From NCBI RefSeq assembly GCF_011326725.1, contig NZ_JAANCO010000001.1, positions 558,001 to 622,000 of the forward strand: a stretch of 64,000 nt of DNA, written 5' to 3'. This document shows positions 25,620 to 33,007 of this stretch, piece after piece (the first letter of the stretch is position 1; the number at the start of each line of letters is the position of its first letter). The notes below the pieces were generated by a model that did no database searches, had not been told where the DNA came from, and saw nothing but the letters and a program-made list of their open reading frames with translations. Position numbers and translations under genes: made by a program. This DNA comes from Microbacterium excoecariae (GTDB lineage: Bacteria; Actinomycetota; Actinomycetes; Actinomycetales; Microbacteriaceae).

Positions 25620-25937
25620 ATGGAGACAGAGCAAAAGCTCAGCGTGGCCGATTGGGAGGTCCGACTCGGCGCGCAGGTCCGCCGCGCGCGCCTGCTTGAG
25701 GACCTCGACCAGATCAGCCTCGCCGAGCGCGCTAACATCAGCGTCGGCGCGCTGGCCAACCTCGAGCATGGCCGCGGCGCACGACTGCAGACGCTCATCC
25801 GCGTCTGTCGCGTGCTCGGCCGCGAAGACTGGCTCGACGCGCTCGAGCCCGAACGCGGACCCGGCCCGCTGGCGCTCGCCCGTGCCCGTGAGGGTCTCAA
25901 GGAGCCGCGGCGCGCGAGCAACCGTGGTGCGCGCTGA
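25620..25937 (+). CDS. HipB-like antitoxin / XRE-family repressor
   Basis: 105 residues from ATG 25620. A Cro/C1-type helix-turn-helix spans about residues 14-70 (VRRARLLEDLDQISLAERA, SVGALANLEHG, LQTLIRVCRVLG). The tail is basic and proline-containing. The stop overlaps the hipA start (TGATG), giving the usual antitoxin-first order of hipBA. It is expected to bind the toxin and autorepress the operon through the inverted repeat at 25584-25611. Confidence 0.85.
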   Translation: METEQKLSVADWEVRLGAQVRRARLLEDLDQISLAERANISVGALANLEHGRGARLQTLIRVCRVLGREDWLDALEPERGPGPLALARAREGLKEPRRASNRGAR

Positions 25938-27250
25938 TGACCTACGAGCACGTCGACGTACTGCGTGTCGAAGCCTTCGGGCGACGCGTCGGCGCGGTGG
26001 CGCTCGCTGCGCGCGGACGCGGCTATGAGTTCGAATACGAGCCCTCGTGGCGCGCCTCCGGTATCGAGCTCGCACCGATCCTCATGCCCGTGGGTGGTCG
26101 CCCTCCGCTCTGGTCGTTCCCTCGTCTGTCCAAAGAGACGTTCATGCTGCTGCCGCCCATGCTCGCCGACAGCGCACCCGATCGCTTCGGCAACGGCATC
26201 ATCGACGCGGCCCTCGCTCGAGAGGGCGTCTCCCAGGGCGAGATCACCCCTCTCGACCGACTCGCCTACGTCGGCAAGCGCGGCATGGGCGCGCTCACCT
26301 TCGTGCCCGAGCATGCACCCCGCTCGGTGCCCACGTCCCTCGAGCTGCAGGGGCTCGTCGAAGCCGCGCGCGCTGCGCTGTCAGGCGGCCTCGGAGACGA
26401 AGGCGCCACCGAGAGTCTGAACGAGCTCCTTTTGGTCGGCACCAGCGCCGGCGGCGCCCGCGCCAAGGCGGTCGTCGCTTACAACCCGAGCACAGACGAG
26501 CTGCGCGCGGGCGGCATCGACGCCCCCGCCGGCTTCGAGCAGTGGCTGCTCAAGTTCGACGGCGTCGGCGCGGACAGTCAGCTCGGCGAGACCGGTGACT
26601 ACGGCCGTACCGAGTACACCTACTCCGTCATGGCCCGCGCGGCCGGCGTCGACATGGCGCCCACTCGCCTCGTCGAAGAGGGGGGCCGCGCGCACTTCTT
26701 CACCCAGCGCTTCGACCGCCTCGGCTCTGGGGCCGACACTCGGCGGCTGCACATGCAGTCGCTGTGCGCGCTCGCCGCCCTCGACTTCAACGACATCGGC
26801 GTCCACGACTATGCATCGCTTTTCACGACGACACGGGCGCTCGGGATCGAGGTTGCTGGTCCTGCTGGCCAGCAGCTGCTGCGCCGCACAGCTTTCAATG
26901 TGCTCGCCAGCAACAACGACGATCACACAAAGAACCACGCCTTCCTCATGGACGAACACGGTGCCTGGTCACTCGCGCCTGCGTACGACCTCACGTTCGC
27001 CTACAACCCGACGGGGCAGTGGACGAAGCAGCACCTGATGAGCGTCGATGGCGAGTTCCAGACGATCACACGCGCGCACCTGTACGCCCTCGGCGAGCGA
27101 TTCGACGTCCCCGGCTATCGCGGCATCGTCGACGAGGTGCAGGAGGCCGTCGCGCAGTGGCCGACCCTCGCTCGCCAGAGCGGCGTGGGCAGCGAGCGGA
27201 TTCGCGAGGTGCAGGAGCGTCTCGACCAGGTGCACCGCGACTTCGGTTGA
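25937..27250 (+). CDS. HipA-like Ser/Thr kinase toxin
   Basis: 437 residues, the usual HipA length. Seen in order: an N-terminal subdomain (about 1-110) with PPMLADSAPDRFGNGII, the phosphate-loop-like GTSAGGARAKAVVAY, the catalytic N326-N-D328-D-H330-T-K332-N333 motif, and the metal-binding D351 in APAYDLTF. All key kinase residues are intact, so the toxin is probably active; E. coli HipA phosphorylates glutamyl-tRNA synthetase and induces persistence, but the target here is unknown. It is coupled to hipB. A tRNA-Gly gene on the opposite strand begins 66 bp downstream. Confidence 0.88.
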   Translation: MTYEHVDVLRVEAFGRRVGAVALAARGRGYEFEYEPSWRASGIELAPILMPVGGRPPLWSFPRLSKETFMLLPPMLADSAPDRFGNGIIDAALAREGVSQGEITPLDRLAYVGKRGMGALTFVPEHAPRSVPTSLELQGLVEAARAALSGGLGDEGATESLNELLLVGTSAGGARAKAVVAYNPSTDELRAGGIDAPAGFEQWLLKFDGVGADSQLGETGDYGRTEYTYSVMARAAGVDMAPTRLVEEGGRAHFFTQRFDRLGSGADTRRLHMQSLCALAALDFNDIGVHDYASLFTTTRALGIEVAGPAGQQLLRRTAFNVLASNNDDHTKNHAFLMDEHGAWSLAPAYDLTFAYNPTGQWTKQHLMSVDGEFQTITRAHLYALGERFDVPGYRGIVDEVQEAVAQWPTLARQSGVGSERIREVQERLDQVHRDFG

Positions 27251-27290
27251 GGTCGTACGCGGCCGTCAGAGAAGCGAGCACGAATGTCAA

Positions 27291-27309
27291 TTCTCATCTC
27301 GCGTGAGAA
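27291..27309 (-). terminator. Small hairpin downstream of tRNA-Gly and hipA
   Basis: Six-base stem TTCTCA/TGAGAA with a seven-base loop, between the convergent hipA and tRNA-Gly ends. On the minus strand it lies eight bases after the tRNA CCA end and is followed by TT. It is a weak terminator candidate for the tRNA transcript. Confidence 0.4.
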
Positions 27310-27316
27310 CTCACAG

Positions 27317-27390
27317 TGGAGGGGCTGACGGGAATCGAACCCGCGCTGTCTGCTTGGGAAGCAGAAGTTCTACCATTGAACTACAGCCCC
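27317..27390 (-). tRNA. tRNA-Gly (anticodon CCC)
   Basis: Read on the minus strand it folds as a cloverleaf: a 7-bp acceptor stem (GGGGCTG with CAGCCCC), D-arm GTTC/GAAC, anticodon stem TCTGC/GCAGA with loop TTCCCAA (anticodon CCC) and T-arm GCGGG/CCCGT-type with TTCGATT. The discriminator is T, and CCA is encoded at 27317-27319. It decodes GGG glycine codons. Confidence 0.95.
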
Positions 27391-27558
27391 GCACCCGGCC
27401 TCAGACCAGGTTCCTTGAGCTTACCCCGGCGCCCGTGTCTCCGCCAAAGTGGCGCGCGCTCGCCGCGGTTGCGCGGCGGCGTGCGGCACCGATACCGTCG
27501 CGCGAGGGGCGAACGCACCGTTCGGATCCTCCCCGCACGCCGTCGTCGAGAGAGCCCC

Positions 27559-28587
27559 ATGGCCCCCCACATCCCCGCCGCCCGCATCATCGATCCTGTC
27601 TCCGTGCCCGCGCTGCGGTGGGGTGTGATCGGCACGGGCATCGCCGGCCGCTTCGTCGGCGCCATGCACGCGCACACCGCCCAGCGGGCTGTCGCTGTGA
27701 CCGCGCGCGACGCGGAGAAGACGCGCGCCTTCGCGGCGGAGCACGGCATCGACCGCGTGCACGCGAGCGTCGCGGACCTCGTGGCGGACGAGGGCGTCGA
27801 CGTCGTCTACGTCGCGACCCCGCACCCGCTGCACCGCGCCCAGGCTCTCCAGGCGATCGCCGCCGGCAAGCACGTCCTCATCGAAAAGCCCATCGCGATG
27901 TCGGCCGCCGAGGCCGACGAGATCCTCGAGGCCGGGCGCGAGGCGGGCGTCCTGGTCGCGGAGGCCATGTGGACGCGCTACCTGCCGCAGGCCGACGTCA
28001 TCCGCCAGATCCTCGAGAGCGGCGTGCTGGGCGACGTCTCCCTGGTGCGCGCCGACTTCGGGTTCGCGATGCCGATGGATCCGGCTCACCGCCTCTGGAA
28101 CCCGGAGCTCGGGGGCGGGGCGATGCTCGACGCGGGCGTGTACCCGGTGTCGTTCGCGTCGTCGGTGCTCGGCGCGCCCGACGCCGTGAGCGCGATGGGG
28201 CGCACGGCCGAGACAGGCGTCGACGCGAGCGCGAACGTCCTCCTCTCGACGCCGTCGGGCGCGCAGGCCGTCCTGTCGACCTCCCTGCTCGCCTCCCTCC
28301 CCGTCGAGGCGTCGATCCACGGCACAGGCGGGCGCCTCGAGGTCCTCAGCCCCTTCTTCGGGCAGTCGGGGCTGCGCCTCGTGTCCGGCGCGCTCGGGCA
28401 GGAGGAGGAGACGACCTGGCGCGACGAGACCTTCGCCACCCCGCACGACGGCCTCGGCTACCAGGCGACGGCGTTCGCCTCGTACGTCGGGCGCGGCCTC
28501 CTCGAGTCGCCCGTGCACCCGCACGACGAGGTCGTCTCCGTCATGGCCACGATCGACGAGGTGCGCCGGCAGATCGCCGCGGCGTAA
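27559..28587 (+). CDS. Gfo/Idh/MocA-family oxidoreductase
   Basis: 342 residues from ATG 27559. An N-terminal Rossmann domain contains GVIGTGIAGRFVGAM; the family signature HVLIEKPIAMSAAEADEI follows with its conserved EKP lysine, and the C-terminal substrate domain includes GGGAMLDAGVYPVSFA. These enzymes oxidise or reduce sugars, polyols or related compounds with NAD(P). An ORF extends upstream through the tRNA complement, but the family starts at the short N-terminus before LRWGVIG. It is monocistronic, 50 bp before dcd. The substrate is not predictable. Confidence 0.88.
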   Translation: MAPHIPAARIIDPVSVPALRWGVIGTGIAGRFVGAMHAHTAQRAVAVTARDAEKTRAFAAEHGIDRVHASVADLVADEGVDVVYVATPHPLHRAQALQAIAAGKHVLIEKPIAMSAAEADEILEAGREAGVLVAEAMWTRYLPQADVIRQILESGVLGDVSLVRADFGFAMPMDPAHRLWNPELGGGAMLDAGVYPVSFASSVLGAPDAVSAMGRTAETGVDASANVLLSTPSGAQAVLSTSLLASLPVEASIHGTGGRLEVLSPFFGQSGLRLVSGALGQEEETTWRDETFATPHDGLGYQATAFASYVGRGLLESPVHPHDEVVSVMATIDEVRRQIAAA

Positions 28588-28637
28588 GCGGATCCGCCCG
28601 CGGGTTTCCGGCGCCCGGCAGGTCCTAGAGTGGTCAC

Positions 28638-29237
28638 GTGCTGCTCTCCGATCGCGACATTGCCGCCGAACTCGACGCCGGGCGCATCGCCCTCGACCCC
28701 CTGGACCGCACGATGGTCCAGCCGTCGAGCGTCGACGTGCGGATCGACCGGTACTTTCGCCTGTTCAGCAACCACAAGTACCCCTTCATCGACCCGGCGG
28801 AGGACCAGCCCGACCTCACCCACCTGGTCGAGGTCGAGCCCGACGAGGCGTTCATCCTGCATCCCGGCGAGTTCGTGCTCGCGAGCACCTTCGAGGCCGT
28901 CACGCTGCCGGACGACGTGGCCGCGCGGCTCGAGGGGAAGAGCTCGCTCGGCCGCCTCGGCCTCCTCACCCACTCCACCGCTGGCTTCATCGACCCCGGC
29001 TTCTCGGGGCATGTCACGCTCGAGCTGTCGAACGTAGCGACGCTGCCGATCAAGCTGTGGCCGGGCATGAAGATCGGGCAGCTGTGCTTCTTCCGGCTGT
29101 CCTCGCCGGCCGAGAAGGCCTACGGGTCGTACGGCAATCGCTATCAGGGCCAGCGCGGGCCCACCGCGAGCCGGTCGCACCTGCGATTCCACCGCAGCGA
29201 CGTGTCGACGACGGACGCGGGTTCCCTCGGCGGCTGA
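28638..29237 (+). CDS. dcd: dCTP deaminase (probably the dUMP-forming type)
   Basis: 199 residues from GTG 28638 ([15 protein letters not shown]), a standard dCTP deaminase start. The conserved blocks [32 protein letters not shown] and [16 protein letters not shown] are present, with the catalytic Glu in the TLELSN strand. A typical C-terminal [11 protein letters not shown] follows. The enzyme deaminates dCTP; actinobacterial homologues, as in Mycobacterium, are bifunctional and also hydrolyse the dUTP to dUMP for thymidylate synthesis. Length matches the family. Confidence 0.95.
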   Translation: MLLSDRDIAAELDAGRIALDPLDRTMVQPSSVDVRIDRYFRLFSNHKYPFIDPAEDQPDLTHLVEVEPDEAFILHPGEFVLASTFEAVTLPDDVAARLEGKSSLGRLGLLTHSTAGFIDPGFSGHVTLELSNVATLPIKLWPGMKIGQLCFFRLSSPAEKAYGSYGNRYQGQRGPTASRSHLRFHRSDVSTTDAGSLGG

Positions 29238-29452
29238 GCGCTTTTCGCTGAGCTACCCGGGTAGTTCCTGGGCATATTCACACTTACCAGACACCTCACG
29301 CAATGCTTTTGCTCAGGCGTGTCACAGCTCGGAATGTCCGAGGATCCTGACAGAGTTCTGCCTACCGCGCTTCGAGGGGGGCTGTTCACCGCCGTCGCCG
29401 GGCGCGGTTCCGCGCCGATCACCGTGGTCGGCGCCGAGCATCCGGAGGAACT

Positions 29453-31768
29453 GTGAAGTCACGCATCACCCTCGCGCTCGGGACAGCGGCGATCCTGCTG
29501 TCGAGCGCCGTCCTCGTGCCCACGGCCGCATCGGCCGCACCGAGCGTCGACCCGGCGGCCGAGCCCGACACCGCCCCCGCCGAGGGCAATCGGCCCGACC
29601 CGCTCGCGGAGAAGCGCACCGCTGAGAAGCAGCTCGCCGCCGAGCTGGTGGCGACCGGCGAGGCGTCCGTCCAGACCCGCGGATCGGGCAACCGCGCCAC
29701 GCGCGCGGTCGAGATCGCGCCGGACAACTGGGTCGAGTACGGCACGCAGGAGACGGCCGAGCTGTTCTCGATCCTCGTCGAGTTCGGTGACACCCCGGAC
29801 GAGCGCTTCCCCGACGCCCCGGCGGCCGGCCCCCTGCACAACGAGATCCCCGCGCCCGAGGCCGGCGACAACTCGACGTACTGGGAGGAGGACTTTTCCT
29901 CCGAGCACTACGAGGAGATGTTCTTCACGGGCCTCGCCGACCAGGGCGGCGAGTCGTTCGCGGGCGTCTACGACGAGATGTCCTCGGGGCGCTTCGACCT
30001 GCAGGGCGACGTGTCCGACTGGGTGACGGTGCCGTACTCAGAGGCCTCCTACGGCCAGACCGAATCGCAGGCCGACATGACGCGCTTCATCCAGGACTCG
30101 GCCGACGCCTGGTATGACGACCAGCTCGCGCAGGGCAAGACGCCCGATGAGATCACGGAGTACCTGCAGACGTTCGACGTGTGGGACCGCTACGACCTCG
30201 ACGGTGACGGCATCACGAACGAGCCCGACGGCTACATCGACCACTTCCAGGCGATCCACGCTGGCGAGGGCGAGGAGGCGGGCGCGCCCGAGTGGGCGAT
30301 CTGGTCGCACCGCTGGGCGGCGAACCAGGCGGGCCTCGGCACCGACGGCCCGGCCGACTACGCCAAGGTCGGCGGCGTCCGGATCGGGGACAGCGACATC
30401 TGGATCCGCGACTACACGACCGAGCCCGAGAACGGCGGCCTGGGCGTGTTCGCGCACGAGTTCGGCCACGACCTCGGCCTGCCGGACTACTACGACACGA
30501 ACGGCGGGGACAACGGGACGGGCTTCTGGACCCTCATGAGCTCGGGCTCGTGGCTCGGCCACGGTGACGGCGCGATCGGCACGACGCCGAACCACATGGG
30601 CGCGACCGAGAAGCTGTTCCTCGGCTGGCTCGACTACGAGACCGTCGAGGTCGGCGGCGACGCCACGATCGACCTCGGCCCGTCCTTCCACGCGACGAAC
30701 GACGCGCAGGCCGTCATCGTCAACCTGCCCGACGGCGAGGAGCGCGTCGAGGTCGGTGAGGCCGCGACCGGCGAGGGCTACGCCTACTCCGGCAGCGGGA
30801 ACAACCTCGACGTCACGGTGACGAGCCCGGCGTTCGACGTGGCCGCCGGCGCGATCCTCGAGGCGCAGGTCAACTACGAGATCGAGGCCGACTGGGACTA
30901 CGCCTACGCCGAGATCTCGACCGACGGCGGCGCCACGTGGGAGCAGCTCGCCACGAGCGACTCGACCTCGACCGACCCGAACGGGTCGAACCTCGGGTTC
31001 GGCATCACCGGATCCTCCGGCGGCTGGGCGCCCCTGACGGCCGACCTCTCGGCCTACGCCGGCGCGACCGCCGAGGTGCGCTTCCGCTACGTCACCGACA
31101 CGGCCGTGGCCGAGCCCGGCTTCAAGGTCGATGACATTGCCATTACGGGCGGCCCCGCGACCGGCTTCGAGGGCGACGAATCGTGGATCCTCGACGGCTT
31201 CGTCCAGGTGGACGGCGGCTCGTACGCGGAGACCTTTAGCCACTACTACATCGCGGAGAACCGCGTGTACGGCGGCTACGACGAGGGCCTGCGCACCGGG
31301 CCGTACAACTTCGGCTGGGCCGAGACCGCGCCCAACACGGTCGAGCACTTCGCCTACCAGGACGGCCTGCTCGTCTGGTATGTGAGCGACCGGTACGACG
31401 ACAACAACACCTCCGCGCACCCGGGCGGCGGGCAGGCGCTGCCGGTCGACGCGCGCGCGGGCGCGCTGACCTGGTCCGACGGCACGATCGCGCGCAACCG
31501 GATCCAGGCCTACGACGCGACCTTCGGCATCGACAAGACGGACAAGCTGTCGCTCCACCGCGAGACGGCGGACGGCATGACGCGCCTGTCGCTGAAGAAG
31601 CAGAAGCCGGTCTCGATGTTCGACGACTCCGACCCCTACGCCTACTACGACGAGCAGAACCCGCAGGGGTCCGTCATCGTCGGCGGCACGGGCACGACGA
31701 TCGAGGTCACGGACGCCGACTGGAAGGCCGGCACGATGACGGTCGAGGTGTCGGCGGGCACCGAGTAA
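29453..31768 (+). CDS. Secreted M6 (immune inhibitor A-type) metalloprotease
   Basis: 771 residues from GTG 29453, with GGAGGA just upstream. A signal peptide ends near TAASAA. An acidic propeptide-like region follows, then the M6 catalytic domain with the zinc motif H335-E-F-G-H339 followed by DLGLPDYYD and a MSSGSWLG Met-turn. Downstream is a beta-rich module with GFKVDDIAI (MAM/VEG-like, about 450-570) and a further immune-inhibitor C-terminal region. No membrane anchor or sorting signal is seen, so it is probably released. The 215-bp gap upstream contains the palindrome CTACCCGGGTAG near 29264-29275, which may be a dcd terminator or an operator. Confidence 0.88.
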   Translation: MKSRITLALGTAAILLSSAVLVPTAASAAPSVDPAAEPDTAPAEGNRPDPLAEKRTAEKQLAAELVATGEASVQTRGSGNRATRAVEIAPDNWVEYGTQETAELFSILVEFGDTPDERFPDAPAAGPLHNEIPAPEAGDNSTYWEEDFSSEHYEEMFFTGLADQGGESFAGVYDEMSSGRFDLQGDVSDWVTVPYSEASYGQTESQADMTRFIQDSADAWYDDQLAQGKTPDEITEYLQTFDVWDRYDLDGDGITNEPDGYIDHFQAIHAGEGEEAGAPEWAIWSHRWAANQAGLGTDGPADYAKVGGVRIGDSDIWIRDYTTEPENGGLGVFAHEFGHDLGLPDYYDTNGGDNGTGFWTLMSSGSWLGHGDGAIGTTPNHMGATEKLFLGWLDYETVEVGGDATIDLGPSFHATNDAQAVIVNLPDGEERVEVGEAATGEGYAYSGSGNNLDVTVTSPAFDVAAGAILEAQVNYEIEADWDYAYAEISTDGGATWEQLATSDSTSTDPNGSNLGFGITGSSGGWAPLTADLSAYAGATAEVRFRYVTDTAVAEPGFKVDDIAITGGPATGFEGDESWILDGFVQVDGGSYAETFSHYYIAENRVYGGYDEGLRTGPYNFGWAETAPNTVEHFAYQDGLLVWYVSDRYDDNNTSAHPGGGQALPVDARAGALTWSDGTIARNRIQAYDATFGIDKTDKLSLHRETADGMTRLSLKKQKPVSMFDDSDPYAYYDEQNPQGSVIVGGTGTTIEVTDADWKAGTMTVEVSAGTE

Positions 31769-31844
31769 CCCGCCCCGCCGCGGCCACGTCCGGATTCCCG
31801 GGCGCGGCCGCGGCGCCTCGGGCGACACCCCTAGGCTCGTGGCC

Positions 31845-32150
31845 ATGGCCTACAACCCCGATCTCGCCGACCGCGTGCGCGCGATCATCGGCGAGCCGGT
31901 CGAGGAACGGCGCATGATGGGCAGCCTCGCGTTCTGCGTGAACGGCCGCATCGCGGTCGGCGTCTCGGGGGACGAGGCGTTCTTCCCCGTCGGCGGCGGT
32001 GCCGCGCTCGACGTCGCGCTCACCCGCGGCGCACACCGGCTCACGATGCCCGGCGGCCGGTCCGCGCCGTTCGCGGCGCTGACGGATCCGCCCGACGACG
32101 TGCTCGCCGACTGGATCGCCGAGGCGATCGAGCGCGCGCGCCGCCGGTGA
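31845..32150 (+). CDS. Small TfoX/Sxy N-terminal-domain protein
   Basis: 101 residues from ATG 31845 (an in-frame GTG two codons earlier is possible). The TfoX_N pattern is visible: LADRVRAIIGEPVEERRMMG, SLAFCVNGRIAVGVS, and a C-terminal ADWIAEAIERAR. The family is named after the competence regulator Sxy/TfoX of proteobacteria, but actinobacterial single-domain members are of unknown role and no competence function should be assumed. It lies between the M6 protease gene and the PhzF-like gene on the same strand, 26 bp from the latter, so they may be cotranscribed. Confidence 0.75.
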   Translation: MAYNPDLADRVRAIIGEPVEERRMMGSLAFCVNGRIAVGVSGDEAFFPVGGGAALDVALTRGAHRLTMPGGRSAPFAALTDPPDDVLADWIAEAIERARRR

Positions 32151-32176
32151 GGAGTCCCGGGCGCTAGCGTGGCGTC

Positions 32177-33007
32177 ATGCCCTTCGAGTTTCGCCAGGTC
32201 GACGTCTTCAGCACCCAGCCGCTCGGCGGCAATCCCGTCGCCGTCGTCCACGATGCCGACGCGCTGACTGACGAGCAGATGGCGGCCTTCGCGCGCTGGA
32301 CCAACCTCTCGGAGACCACCTTCCTCCTGGCGCCGGCCGACACGGCGGCCGACTACCGCCTGCGCATCTTCACGCCGGGCGGGGAGCTGCCCTTCGCGGG
32401 GCACCCGACCCTCGGATCCGCGCATGCGTGGCTCGAGGCGGGCGGGGCGCCGCGCGCGGCGGGGCGCGTCGTGCAGGAGTGCGCGGCGGGTCTCGTCGAG
32501 ATCCGGACGGGCGACGACGGGCTCGCGTTCCAGGCGCCGCCGCGGATCCGCTCGGGCGCGGTCGAGGAGGGGCTGCTCGCGCGCGTCGCCGGCGCCCTCG
32601 GGGTCCCGCGCGGCGCGATCGTCGACGCCGAGTGGTGCGACAACGGGCCCGGGTGGGTCGGCGTGCGCTTCGCTGACGCCGCGGCCGTGCTCGCGCTGCG
32701 CCCGACGTTCGCCGACCTCCCGGCGTCCGTGGGCGCGGTCGGGGCGTATGCGGACGGCGCCGACTGCGCGATCGAGGTGCGCGCGTTCTGCGATCCCGCC
32801 AAGGGCGTGGGGGAGGATCCGGTCACGGGGTCGCTCAACGCCGCGCTCGGCCAGTGGCTCGCGGGCGGGTTCCTGCCGGAGCGCTACGTCGCGAGCCAGG
32901 GCACGGCGCTGGGCCGCCGGGGCCGCGTCCACGTGTCGCGCGAGGCGGGCGCCGTGTGGGTCGGCGGCGCGACGCGCACGACGATTCGCGGATCCGTCGA
33001 CCTCTAG
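32177..33007 (+). CDS. PhzF-family isomerase/epimerase-like protein
   Basis: 276 residues with the PhzF two-domain pattern: an N-terminal FRQVDVFSTQPLGGNPVAV, the catalytic Glu in LSETTF (E46), the FTPGGELPFAGHPTLGSA block, and GEDPVTGSLNAALGQWL in the second half. PhzF of phenazine synthesis isomerises a cyclohexadiene acid, but most family members have unknown substrates; no phenazine genes lie nearby. It is convergent with the LuxR-type gene, and their 3' ends overlap by 4 bp. Confidence 0.88.
   Translation: MPFEFRQVDVFSTQPLGGNPVAVVHDADALTDEQMAAFARWTNLSETTFLLAPADTAADYRLRIFTPGGELPFAGHPTLGSAHAWLEAGGAPRAAGRVVQECAAGLVEIRTGDDGLAFQAPPRIRSGAVEEGLLARVAGALGVPRGAIVDAEWCDNGPGWVGVRFADAAAVLALRPTFADLPASVGAVGAYADGADCAIEVRAFCDPAKGVGEDPVTGSLNAALGQWLAGGFLPERYVASQGTALGRRGRVHVSREAGAVWVGGATRTTIRGSVDL

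Noticed and set aside
25173..27390. Integrated element using tRNA-Gly as attachment site
   Set aside because: No integrase and no duplicated tRNA 3' end found on the far side; only the composition hints at import.
29238..29452. Small gene or ncRNA in the dcd-protease gap
   Set aside because: Only a 12-bp palindrome (CTACCCGGGTAG) and no supported open reading or RNA fold are seen.
31845..32150. Competence regulator TfoX
   Set aside because: Only the N-terminal domain family is matched, and no competence genes are nearby.
32177..33007. Phenazine biosynthesis gene
   Set aside because: A PhzF homologue alone is not evidence; no other phz genes are present.
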